A stretch of DNA of 64,000 nt from Shimia_B sp039815465 (GTDB lineage Bacteria; Pseudomonadota; Alphaproteobacteria; Rhodobacterales; Rhodobacteraceae). The notes beneath the pieces were generated by a model. It was not told the origin of the DNA. It saw only the letters and a program-made list of their open reading frames with translations, and made no database searches. A program made the position numbers and the translations under genes. The DNA lies in the NCBI GenBank assembly GCA_039815465.1, contig JBCBZG010000007.1:1-64000 (forward strand), written 5' to 3'. Position 1 is the first letter of the stretch; the number at the start of each line of letters is the position of its first letter. Of this stretch, positions 42,408-50,009 are shown in pieces.

Positions 42408-43405
42408 AAGACGAGATCCCAAATCTCAAGGATTTCTCAGATCGACTTCGGGAAGAGGCCCATGAGGACCTTGCCGACATCGTGACCGAAGAGCCCACAA
42501 AGCAAACGCAGATCATCGCGATCTACGGCAAGGGCGGCATCGGCAAATCCTTCACGCTCGCCAATCTCAGCCACATGATGGCGGAGCAGGGCAAGCGCGT
42601 GCTGCTGATTGGCTGCGACCCGAAATCTGACACGACCTCGCTCCTCTTCGGCGGCAAGGCGTGCCCCACGATCATCGAAACCTCCACCCGCAAGAAGCTC
42701 GCGGGCGAGGAGGTCAGCGTGGGCGATGTTTGCTTCAAGCGTGGCGGCGTCTTTGCCATGGAGCTTGGCGGTCCCGAGGTCGGTCGCGGATGCGGCGGCC
42801 GCGGGATCATCCACGGCTTTGAGACGCTTGAAAAGCTGGGCTTCCACGACTGGGACTTCGACTATGTGCTGCTCGACTTCCTGGGCGACGTGGTCTGCGG
42901 CGGCTTTGGCCTGCCCATCGCGCGGGACATGGCGCAAAAGGTGATCCTGGTTGGGTCGAACGACCTGCAGTCGCTTTATGTGGCCAATAATGTCTGCTCC
43001 GCTGTCGAATATTTCCGAAAGCTGGGCGGCAATGTCGGCGTCGCGGGGCTCGTGATCAACAAGGATGACGGCACGGGCGAGGCGCAAGCCTTTGCCAACG
43101 CTGTCGATATCCCGGTGCTGGCCTCCATCCCTCAGGACGAGGATCTGCGCCGCAAATCCGCGAATTACCAGATCGTTGGCACCAGCGAAGGGCAATGGGG
43201 CGGCCTGTTTGCCGAGCTCGGTCTCAACGTGGCCGAAGCCCCTCCCGTTCGGCCGAAACCGCTGTCGCAGGACGGTCTGCTTGGCCTCTTTGACGGCAAG
43301 GAAACCGGTGCGGGGATCGAACTGGTCCCCGCCACCGACACCGACATGCGCGGAAAGTTTTCGAAGCCCAAGGAAAGCCTCGAAGTGGTCTACGACGATG
43401 CTTGA
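42404..43405 (+). CDS. bchX: Chlorophyllide a reductase iron protein BchX
   Basis: BchX is the nitrogenase-iron-protein-like ATPase of chlorophyllide a oxidoreductase, which reduces the C7-C8 bond. The 333 residues include the P-loop AIYGKGGIGKSFTLANLS, LIGCDPKSDTTSLL, and the two 4Fe-4S cysteine regions (GRGCGGRG and DFLGDVVCGGFGLP). The start is a GTG overlapping the bchC stop. A frame of 22 codons with ATG overlaps leads on to bchY. Confidence 0.97.
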   Translation: MKDEIPNLKDFSDRLREEAHEDLADIVTEEPTKQTQIIAIYGKGGIGKSFTLANLSHMMAEQGKRVLLIGCDPKSDTTSLLFGGKACPTIIETSTRKKLAGEEVSVGDVCFKRGGVFAMELGGPEVGRGCGGRGIIHGFETLEKLGFHDWDFDYVLLDFLGDVVCGGFGLPIARDMAQKVILVGSNDLQSLYVANNVCSAVEYFRKLGGNVGVAGLVINKDDGTGEAQAFANAVDIPVLASIPQDEDLRRKSANYQIVGTSEGQWGGLFAELGLNVAEAPPVRPKPLSQDGLLGLFDGKETGAGIELVPATDTDMRGKFSKPKESLEVVYDDA

Positions 43406-43465
43406 TCTTGCGGCGCTGAAAGACGCCGAGCGTGCGCTCGGCAACACGGGAACGAAACGGAACTG

Positions 43466-45103
43466 ATGTCGTTCGAGATCAAATATGACCTGGCCGAAGA
43501 TGCCAAGGTGGATGCGGTGCAGGACCGTGATGCCCCCGTTTTGGGCGGCGCACCGGTGCTGGGCCAGCCGCCTGCCGCGCTTGCGCCACGGGTCCACGGC
43601 AAGCGCCGTGAGTTGATCTCTGACCCGACAGCCCCTGTGGGCTGTCATTCCTCTGCCGCCTCGATGGAGGCGCAGGCGCGCCAGGCGGGTAACTCTGAGC
43701 TGCTCGACCAGTTCGCTGCTGATTACCCGCAAGGGCCCCATGACAAACCGCAAAGCATGTGCCCGGCCTTCGGCTCGCTGCGCGTGGGTCTGCGGATGCG
43801 ACGCGTGGCAACTGTGCTGAGCGGATCGGCCTGCTGCGTCTACGGCCTGACCTTTATCAGCCACTTTTACGGCGCGCGCCGCTCGGTCGGCTATGTGCCG
43901 TTCAATTCCGAGACTTTGGTGACCGGTAAACTGTTCGAGGACATCCGCGACAGCGTCTACGAGATGGCTGATCCTGAGAAGTACGACGCCATCGTGGTGA
44001 CGAATCTCTGCGTGCCGACCGCCTCCGGCGTGCCGCTGCGGCTGTTGCCGAACGAGATCAACGGCGTGCGCATCGTGGGCATCGACGTGCCGGGCTTCGG
44101 CGTGCCGACCCATGCGGAGGCCAAGGATGTACTCGCCGGTGCGATGCTGAACTTTGCGCGCCAAGAGATTGAGGCAGGCCCCGTGCCCGCGCCTGAAAAG
44201 GGCCGCGACAGCCGCCCGACTGTGACGCTTCTGGGCGAAATGTTCCCGGCAGATCCCATGATGATCGGCGCGATGCTGGCTCCCTTGGGCCTTGCCGCTG
44301 GACCGACGGTCCCCTGCCGCGAATGGCGCGAACTCTACGCCGCGCTCGACTGCGGCGCGGTCGCTGCCATCCATCCGTTCTACGCAGCCGCGAACCGGGA
44401 GTTCGAGGCTGCGGGCAAGCCCATCATCGGCTCCGCCCCTGTGGGGTATGACGGGACCGAGGCGTGGCTGACGAATATCGGCGACGCCTTTGGGCTGCCC
44501 GCCGCGCAGGTCGATGCGGCGAAAAACGCATTCCTCCCGGCGATTAAAGGTGCATTGTCGGCGACCCCGATCAAAGGGCGCATCACGATGTCCGGTTATG
44601 AGGGTTCCGAGCTGCTCGTCGCGCGGCTGTTGATCGAAAGCGGTGCGGACGTGGCCTATGTCGGGTCCGCCTGTGCCAAGACGCCCTACAGCGCCGCCGA
44701 CGCGGCCTGGCTGGAGGACAAAGGCGTGCGGGTGAAATTCCGCGCCTCGCTCGAAGACGACTGCCAAGGGATGGAGGCGTTCCGCCCCGACCTCGCCATC
44801 GGCACGACGCCTGTTGTGCAAAAGGCCAAGGAACTGGCGATCCCCGCGCTTTACTACACCAACCTTATCTCCGCGCGTCCGCTCATGGGACCTGCTGGCG
44901 CAGGCTCGCTCGCCACGGTCATCAACGCCGCGATGAAGAATAAGGACCGCATGGAACACATGCGCGACTTCTTCGAGGGCGTCGGCGGCCATGACACGGC
45001 GGGCGTCTGGGAAGGCACGCCAAACCTGCGCCCAGAGTTCCGCGCGCAGCAGGAAAAGAAACTGGCCAAGAAGGCCGCAGAAACAGTGGAGGTCGGCGTC
45101 TGA
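43466..45103 (+). CDS. bchY: Chlorophyllide a reductase subunit Y
   Basis: BchY with BchZ forms the NifDK-like catalytic component of chlorophyllide a oxidoreductase. It has 545 residues, with cysteines for the bridging cluster in the N-terminal half (DPTAPVGCHSSAAS, SMCPAFGSLR, SGSACCVYGLTF) and NifD-like folds following. The ATG at 43466 shares a base with the stop of a 22-codon leader frame (TGATG), and its stop shares a base with bchZ. A C-terminal KKLAKKAAETVEVGV tail is usual for the family. Confidence 0.96.
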   Translation: MSFEIKYDLAEDAKVDAVQDRDAPVLGGAPVLGQPPAALAPRVHGKRRELISDPTAPVGCHSSAASMEAQARQAGNSELLDQFAADYPQGPHDKPQSMCPAFGSLRVGLRMRRVATVLSGSACCVYGLTFISHFYGARRSVGYVPFNSETLVTGKLFEDIRDSVYEMADPEKYDAIVVTNLCVPTASGVPLRLLPNEINGVRIVGIDVPGFGVPTHAEAKDVLAGAMLNFARQEIEAGPVPAPEKGRDSRPTVTLLGEMFPADPMMIGAMLAPLGLAAGPTVPCREWRELYAALDCGAVAAIHPFYAAANREFEAAGKPIIGSAPVGYDGTEAWLTNIGDAFGLPAAQVDAAKNAFLPAIKGALSATPIKGRITMSGYEGSELLVARLLIESGADVAYVGSACAKTPYSAADAAWLEDKGVRVKFRASLEDDCQGMEAFRPDLAIGTTPVVQKAKELAIPALYYTNLISARPLMGPAGAGSLATVINAAMKNKDRMEHMRDFFEGVGGHDTAGVWEGTPNLRPEFRAQQEKKLAKKAAETVEVGV

Positions 45104-46614
45104 TGCTTGTGCAAGATCACGACCGCGCGGGCGGCTACTGGGGCGCTGTTTACGCATTTTGCGCCGTCAAAGGGCTGCAATGCGTCATCGACGGGCCTGT
45201 GGGTTGCGAGAACCTGCCCGTGACGTCCGTCCTGCATTACACCGACGGCCTGCCGCCGCATGAGCTGCCCATCGTGGTGACAGGTCTCGGCGAAGAGGAA
45301 CTGGGCCGCGACGGCACCGAGGGCGCAATGAAGCGCGCCTGGGGCACGCTTGACCCCGTGCTGCCTGCGGTAGTCGTCACAGGCTCCATCGCCGAAATGA
45401 TCGGCGGCGGCGTCACGCCTCAGGGCACAAACATTCAGCGGTTCCTGCCGCGTACAATCGACGAAGATCAGTGGGAATGCGCCGACCGCGCGATGACCTG
45501 GATCTTCACCGAATTTGGCATGACGCGGGGCCAGCTCCCGCGCGAAGCAAAACGCAAGCCTGACCAAAAGCCCCGGGTGAACATCCTCGGGCCGATGTAC
45601 GGCACCTTTAACATGCCAAGCGATCTCGCTGAAATCCGGCGCCTCATTGAGGGCATCGGGGCAGAGATCAACATGGTTCATCCGCTCGGCGCGCATGTCG
45701 CGGAGATGCGGAACCTCGTCAATGCGGACGTCAATGTTGTGATGTACCGCGAGTTTGGGCGCGGGTTGGCGGAGCTTCTCGGGAAGCCCTTCCTTCAAGC
45801 GCCCATCGGGGTCGAGTCCACCACCAAGTTTTTGCGGACCCTTGGTGAACTCCTCGGACTCGACCCCGAACCTTTTATCGAGCGCGAAAAGCACTCCACG
45901 ATCAAACCGGTCTGGGATCTGTGGCGCTCGGTCACGCAGGACTTCTTCGCGACGGCCTCCTTCGGGATTGTCGCGAACGAGACCTATGCGCGTGGGGTTC
46001 GAAACTTTCTGGAAACCGATCTCGGCTTTCCCTGTGACTTCGCGGTGGCGCGGTGCCGGGGTAAGAAGACCGACAATGACGAAGTGCGTGCACTGATGGC
46101 GGAGAAAAAACCGCTGATCGTCATGGGGTCCATCAACGAGAAAATGTACATGGCGGAATTGAAGGGTGGCCACGGTCCGCAGCCAGCCTTCATCCCGGCG
46201 AGCTTCCCAGGGGCTGCCATCAGGCGGCACGTGGGTACCCCATTCATGGGGTACGCCGGGGCAACCTATATGTTGCAGGAAATCTGCAACGGGCTCTTTG
46301 ACGCGCTCTTCCACATACTGCCCTTGGGCACGGAGATGGACGCCGCAGAGGCCACCCCCACCAACCTGCGCAGCGATTTTCCTTGGGACGACGACGCCCA
46401 AGCGGAGCTCGACCGGGTGGTGGAAACCTACCCCATTCTCACCCGTATCTCGGCGGCCAAAGGGCTCCGCGATACGGCAGAGAAAGCCGCGCTCGATTCC
46501 GGCGCCACCCGTGTGGTGCTGGAGACGGTGCAGGCGATCACGTCCGCGCAAGAAGACCAAAAAACCAACAGTGAGATTGCGGGTTCACCCGCGAACCAAG
46601 AGGTGTCCGCATGA
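45103..46614 (+). CDS. bchZ: Chlorophyllide a reductase subunit Z
   Basis: BchZ is the NifK-like partner of BchY, 503 residues. It starts MLVQDHDRAGGYWGAVYAF, and the cluster-ligand region VIDGPVGCENLPVTSVLHYT is at residues 25-45. Conserved blocks include GSIAEMIGGGVTPQGTNI and FMGYAGATYMLQEICNGLFD. It overlaps bchY by 1 base and pufQ by 4. The puf promoter of Rhodobacter lies within the end of bchZ, but no TGT-N12-ACA site is visible there, in agreement with regulation of puf mainly by the RegA/PrrA response regulator. Confidence 0.96.
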   Translation: MLVQDHDRAGGYWGAVYAFCAVKGLQCVIDGPVGCENLPVTSVLHYTDGLPPHELPIVVTGLGEEELGRDGTEGAMKRAWGTLDPVLPAVVVTGSIAEMIGGGVTPQGTNIQRFLPRTIDEDQWECADRAMTWIFTEFGMTRGQLPREAKRKPDQKPRVNILGPMYGTFNMPSDLAEIRRLIEGIGAEINMVHPLGAHVAEMRNLVNADVNVVMYREFGRGLAELLGKPFLQAPIGVESTTKFLRTLGELLGLDPEPFIEREKHSTIKPVWDLWRSVTQDFFATASFGIVANETYARGVRNFLETDLGFPCDFAVARCRGKKTDNDEVRALMAEKKPLIVMGSINEKMYMAELKGGHGPQPAFIPASFPGAAIRRHVGTPFMGYAGATYMLQEICNGLFDALFHILPLGTEMDAAEATPTNLRSDFPWDDDAQAELDRVVETYPILTRISAAKGLRDTAEKAALDSGATRVVLETVQAITSAQEDQKTNSEIAGSPANQEVSA

Positions 46615-46871
46615 CGGATTTTACCAACGATTTTGACGTCGACGCCGGCCATGAGAGCCCGGTGGAGGCTGCTGTTCGCCGCATCAAGCGCGGCGCGCCC
46701 AAGCGCGAGTACTACGCGTATTTCGCGATCATCTTTTTGGCCGTGCTGCCCGTGTCGATCCTGACATGGGCGCTCAGCGCCGCCCGGCAGCTCGCGTTGC
46801 CGGAAAAGGGCCCGATCAAACGGGCCTGGAGCCAGGCGGGGATCATCACACCGATGATTTTCCACCCCTAG
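46611..46871 (+). CDS. pufQ: PufQ, bacteriochlorophyll-related membrane protein
   Basis: PufQ is a small membrane protein required for normal bacteriochlorophyll synthesis and assembly in Rhodobacter. The 86-residue protein has a basic N-terminal half (AAVRRIKRGAPKREYY), one transmembrane helix (YFAIIFLAVLPVSILTWAL), and the end GPIKRAWSQAGIITPMIFHP. Length and position at the head of puf, overlapping bchZ, match pufQ. The 275-base gap to pufB contains hairpins. Confidence 0.92.
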   Translation: MTDFTNDFDVDAGHESPVEAAVRRIKRGAPKREYYAYFAIIFLAVLPVSILTWALSAARQLALPEKGPIKRAWSQAGIITPMIFHP

Positions 46872-46880
46872 GCGCAACCT

Positions 46881-46901
46881 GTTCCGGGTCTGACCCGGAA
46901 C
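46881..46901. repeat. Palindrome in the pufQ-pufB gap
   Basis: GTTCCGGGT-CTG-ACCCGGAAC is a 9-bp perfect stem, followed by a weaker CTCCGG/CCGGAG pair around 46924-46940. Its composition resembles the small palindromes scattered through alphaproteobacterial genomes, and it may be a stability or processing hairpin between pufQ and pufBA. Confidence 0.5.
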
Positions 46902-47036
46902 CTCTTGTCGCCCCATCGAGGAGGCTCCGGATCAACCCGGAGTGAGGGGGAGGCAAAAGGCACCAGTTTGATGGCTGCTGGTCCGCCAGCCGTCATCATC
47001 CAAACCCGGGAGCCGCAACGAACGGGTGTCACTGAT

Positions 47037-47066
47037 CTTCCCTTCCCCGTGACTGGGGGAGGGAAG
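47037..47066 (+). promoter_or_regulatory. Strong hairpin upstream of pufB
   Basis: CTTCCCTTCCCC-GTGACT-GGGGGAGGGAAG gives a 12-bp stem with one G-T pair. It lies 80 bases before pufB. It could mark the processed 5' end of the pufBA messenger or protect it from degradation. Confidence 0.55.
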
Positions 47067-47146
47067 GCACCTGTTGGGGCCATTCTGGTCTCGGCGGAAC
47101 CCGGCCGCGGGGTGCGCGGCGTCAGTCACCTCCTGGAGGAATTCCT

Positions 47147-47302
47147 ATGGCTGATAAATCCGACCTGTCCTTCACGGGTCTCACAGACGAGCAAGCGCAA
47201 GAGCTGCACTCGGTGTATATGAGCGGGCTGACGGTGTTCACCATCGTGGCCGTGGTTGCTCATTTCCTGACGTACATCCGTCTTCCCTGGTTCGCCTGGT
47301 AA
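47147..47302 (+). CDS. pufB: Light-harvesting 1 beta polypeptide
   Basis: The LH1 beta antenna protein, 51 residues. It starts MADKSDLSFTGLTDEQAQEL with a polar cytoplasmic N-terminus, followed by a single transmembrane helix VFTIVAVVAHFLTYI carrying His39, the bacteriochlorophyll ligand, and the RLPWFAW C-terminus typical of LH1 beta. A GGAGG Shine-Dalgarno lies nine bases before the ATG. It forms the ring around the reaction centre with PufA, whose gene starts 15 bases later. Confidence 0.95.
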   Translation: MADKSDLSFTGLTDEQAQELHSVYMSGLTVFTIVAVVAHFLTYIRLPWFAW

Positions 47303-47317
47303 TAGGAGCAATACATC

Positions 47318-47470
47318 ATGGCACAGTTCTACAAGATCTGGCTCGTTTTTGATCCACGGCGTGTGTTCGTGGCTCAGGGCGTGTTCCTGTTCCTGCTCGC
47401 AGCGATGATTCACCTCGTGCTGCTCAGCAACCCAACGACCAACTGGTTCACGCTCGCCTTTGGCGGCTAG
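47318..47470 (+). CDS. pufA: Light-harvesting 1 alpha polypeptide
   Basis: The LH1 alpha antenna protein, 50 residues. It begins MAQFYKIWLVFDPRRVFVAQ, a strong LH alpha signature, then a transmembrane helix VFLFLLAAMIHLVLL with His32 as the bacteriochlorophyll ligand, and ends FTLAFGG. An AGGAG leader is present. The stop is followed by the large intercistronic hairpin at 47492-47521, which in Rhodobacter keeps pufBA mRNA in excess over pufLM. Confidence 0.95.
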   Translation: MAQFYKIWLVFDPRRVFVAQGVFLFLLAAMIHLVLLSNPTTNWFTLAFGG

Positions 47471-47491
47471 ACCGGCGCGTTGCCCAAACTA

Positions 47492-47521
47492 GCTGCGGGC
47501 AGGGTCAGCCCTGCCCGCGGC
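47492..47521 (+). promoter_or_regulatory. pufA-pufL intercistronic stability hairpin
   Basis: A 13-bp stem (GCTGCGGGCAGGG with CCCTGCCCGCGGC, one G-T pair) and a TCAG loop. Position and strength match the intercistronic hairpin of Rhodobacter puf operons that blocks 3'-5' decay of pufBA. An 11-base direct repeat GCAAACCTTAA follows at 47520 and again near 47558. Confidence 0.8.
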
Positions 47522-47614
47522 AAACCTTAATCACGGTCGCCCCCGGCTCTAGGGTCCGCAAACCTTAAGAGACTGGACGCCACATGGGACGCCACAAAGC
47601 GGAGACTTGAGAAG

Positions 47615-48444
47615 ATGGCGATGCTGTCCTTCGAAAGAAAATATCGCGTCCGCGGAGGGACGCTTGTCGGCGGCGATCTGTTCGACTTCTGGGTGGGGCC
47701 TTATTACGTGGGCTTCTTCGGAGTCACGACGATCTTTTTCGCCGCTCTCGGCACGCTGTTGATCTTTATCAGCACGGCCCAGTCAGGGGTCTGGAACCCT
47801 TGGCTTATTTCCATCGAACCCCCTGCGCTCGAATACGGGCTGGGCTTTGCGCCCTTACAAGAGGGCGGGTTCTGGCTGCTCATAACCTTCTGTGCGATCG
47901 GGGCGTTTGTGTCCTGGGCCCTGAGGGAGGTGGAGATCTGCCGCAAGCTCGGGATGGGCTATCACGTACCCTTTGCGTTTGGTGTGGCGATTTTCGCCTA
48001 CGTGACGCTGGTGGTGATCCGCCCTGTCCTCATGGGCGCTTGGGGACATGGCTTCCCTACGGCATCTTTAGCCACCTGAACTGGGTGAACAACGTGGGCT
48101 ATGCCTATGGCAATTTCCACTACAACCCGGCCCATATGGTCGCGATCACGTTCTTCTTTACGACGTGTCTGGCGCTCGCGCTGCACGGCGCGCTGATCTT
48201 GTCGGCGGCAAACCCGGGCAAGGACCTGGAGTCCAAGACGCCCGATCACGAAGACACGTTTTTCCGCGATTTCATCGGCTACTCGGTCGGTACGCTGGGC
48301 ATTCACCGCCTAGGCCTGCTGCTCGCGCTCAATGCCGGGTTCTGGTCTGCGGTCTGCATCGTGATCTCGGGGACGATCTGGTTCGACGCCTGGATTGTCT
48401 GGTGGGATTGGTATCTGGAACTGCCCTGGTGGGCCGACCTGTAA
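47615..48444 (+). pseudogene. pufL: Photosynthetic reaction centre L subunit, frameshifted
   Basis: PufL holds the reaction-centre special pair and quinone sites. The start MAMLSFERKYRVRGGTLVGG and the end DAWIVWWDWYLELPWWADL are normal. The first frame stops at 48079 after GAWGHGFP, while the second frame resumes with YGIFSHLNWVNNVGYAYGN. Adding one C to the CCC run at 48055-48057 restores a single protein of 276 residues, the usual length. Everything else (five transmembrane helices, conserved loops) is intact. The gene is either inactivated or the run was miscalled. pufM follows 15 bases later. Confidence 0.93.
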
Positions 48445-48459
48445 GGAGAGGATAGAAGC

Positions 48460-49389
48460 ATGGCTGAATATCAGAACATCTTCACCCAGGTCCAAGTTCG
48501 GGGCGAACCCGAATGGGGCATGGATAACGAACTCAACCTCATGGAAGAGCGCGCGGGGAGCCCTGGGTTCTCCACCCTGCTCGGCTGGTTCGGCAACGCA
48601 CAGCTTGGCCCCGTCTATCTCGGGCCGTTCGGTGTGGTGTCGCTCGCCACGGGCTTTGCCTGGTTCTTTATCGTGGGCATGAGCTTTTGGGCGCAGGTGG
48701 ACTACTCGCCGGGTCTGTTCTTCCGCGAGTTGTTCTACCTGGCGCTTGAGCCGCCATTCCCGGAGTATGGCCTTGGCTTTGCGCCCCTCGATGAAGGGGG
48801 ATGGTGGCTGATTGCTTCGTTCTTCCTCCTGGTCAGCGTGATCAGCTGGTTCATCCGCTCCTGGGTGCTGGCCGAACAGCTGGGGATGGGTAAGCACGTG
48901 TGCTACGCCTTTGCGTCGGCGATCTGGCTCTTCCTCGTGCTCGGGCTCATCCGCCCGATCCTGATGGGCAGCTGGTCCGAAGCAGTGCCTTACGGCATCT
49001 TCCCGCACTTGGATTGGACGAACCTGTTCTCCATCACCTGGGGCAACCTGTTCTACAATCCGTTCCACGCGCTTTCGATCGTGTTCCTCTATGGCTCGGC
49101 CCTGCTGTTTGCCATGCACGGTGCGACGATCCTGGCGGTGGCCCGCTACGGCGGCGACCGGGAGCTGGAGCAGATCTATGACCGCGGGACGGCGTCCGAG
49201 CGTGCGGGTCTTTTCTGGCGCTGGACCATGGGCTTTAACGCCACCATGGAAGGTATTCACCGCTGGGCTTGGTGGTTCGCGGTTCTGACGACGCTCACGG
49301 GCGGCATCGGGATCCTGATCACGGGTACGGTTGTGGACGACTGGTTCGCTTGGGCTGTGGCACACGGCTACGGCTTTGAAACCTACTAA
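48460..49389 (+). CDS. pufM: Photosynthetic reaction centre M subunit
   Basis: PufM pairs with PufL to bind the reaction-centre pigments and quinones. It has 309 residues and five transmembrane helices; conserved stretches are QVRGEPEWGMDNELNLMEER, SEAVPYGIFPHLDWTNLFSI with the chlorophyll-ligand region, and NPFHALSIVFLYGSALLFAM. The ATG at 48460 has an AGGAGAGG leader. The frame is intact, unlike pufL. A small pufX-like gene follows 14 bases later and no pufC is seen. Confidence 0.97.
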   Translation: MAEYQNIFTQVQVRGEPEWGMDNELNLMEERAGSPGFSTLLGWFGNAQLGPVYLGPFGVVSLATGFAWFFIVGMSFWAQVDYSPGLFFRELFYLALEPPFPEYGLGFAPLDEGGWWLIASFFLLVSVISWFIRSWVLAEQLGMGKHVCYAFASAIWLFLVLGLIRPILMGSWSEAVPYGIFPHLDWTNLFSITWGNLFYNPFHALSIVFLYGSALLFAMHGATILAVARYGGDRELEQIYDRGTASERAGLFWRWTMGFNATMEGIHRWAWWFAVLTTLTGGIGILITGTVVDDWFAWAVAHGYGFETY

Positions 49390-49403
49390 GGAGGGCGAGA
49401 GAT

Positions 49404-49643
49404 ATGTCTGACTCACACGACAACCTGCTCAACATGACCGAGACGCAGCGCCTGCGCTACGACATCCTCGGGCTCATGATGAAGGGCGCCGCGTATGCCG
49501 CACTCCTGGTGGTGGCAGTCTGGGCCTTTGTCTACGTCATCTACCTCGTCGGGCTGCTGTTGCCGCCTGAGAGCAAGGAAGCCGTAGACCCCACCCCGCT
49601 GAGCTTCTGGCTCGACGCAGTGCAGGCGTTGCCCTTCGCCTAA
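49404..49643 (+). CDS. pufX: PufX-like intrinsic membrane protein
   Basis: A 79-residue single-span protein following pufM with an AGGAGGG Shine-Dalgarno. The pattern LMMKGAAYAALLVVAVWAFV, then YVIYLVGLLLPPESKEA, agrees with Rhodobacter PufX: a short polar N-terminus, a Met-Met-Lys-Gly-Ala entry into the helix, and a Leu-Pro exit before a polar tail. PufX opens the LH1 ring and helps quinone exchange. PufX diverges fast, so the assignment rests on position, length and topology; an unrelated small protein is the alternative. Confidence 0.8.
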   Translation: MSDSHDNLLNMTETQRLRYDILGLMMKGAAYAALLVVAVWAFVYVIYLVGLLLPPESKEAVDPTPLSFWLDAVQALPFA

Positions 49644-50009
49644 GTTAGGCTTTGCTTGGGCCGCGCCATGCGCTGCGGCCCGGGCGCCCCGTTCAGGCGC
49701 GTGGTTATTCGGCTTTCGATGCGCTTGTTCCCTGGGGTGGTTCCACCCCAATTCCCTTCCTGTTGGCTACAGGAGACTGGCGCCGCGGAGCATGCTCTCG
49801 CGGCGCTTTTTTGTGGCAGAGCACCCGGAGATCAGCCCCATCGTCGGGCCGCGGTGCGTCGATCCGACCCTGGTACTGGGCACTTTATGGTTCGGATTTG
49901 CCTAGAAAGCCCAAGCGGTGCGGCGACTTTGATCTATCGACGTGCCGTGGGGGCGGCCCGTCGATGGGGCGGCGGGCTTACGCCCTTGATTCCGCCCCGG
50001 GTGCACAGC
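49644..50009. other. 366-base gap between pufX and xylA
   Basis: No gene is supported in this stretch. It holds a short hairpin (TGGGGTGG/CCACCCCA, 49733-49750) and the factor-independent terminator at 49780-49812. The remainder is GC-rich sequence with no Shine-Dalgarno-led frame. It divides the puf operon from the convergent xylAB operon. Confidence 0.6.
49780..49812 (+). terminator. Rho-independent terminator of the puf operon
   Basis: An 8-bp stem GCGCCGCG/CGCGGCGC with an 11-base loop, followed directly by six T residues. It lies 137 bases after the pufX stop. Confidence 0.85.

Noticed and set aside
42437..45157. A 906-codon open frame on the minus strand opposite bchX-bchY, with others opposite bchZ (44854-46560) and bchB (61394-63055).
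   Set aside because: Long antisense frames are expected opposite GC-rich genes with strong third-position G/C bias. The plus-strand genes are unmistakable and the antisense translations resemble no protein.
47615..48079. Programmed frameshifting in pufL.
   Set aside because: The site lacks a slippery heptamer plus downstream pseudoknot or an internal Shine-Dalgarno at the right distance, and pufL is read in a single frame in other phototrophs.
49644..50009. A pufC cytochrome gene or another small gene after pufX.
   Set aside because: No heme-binding CxxCH pattern or ribosome-binding-site-led frame was found; the stretch contains a terminator and then plain GC-rich sequence.
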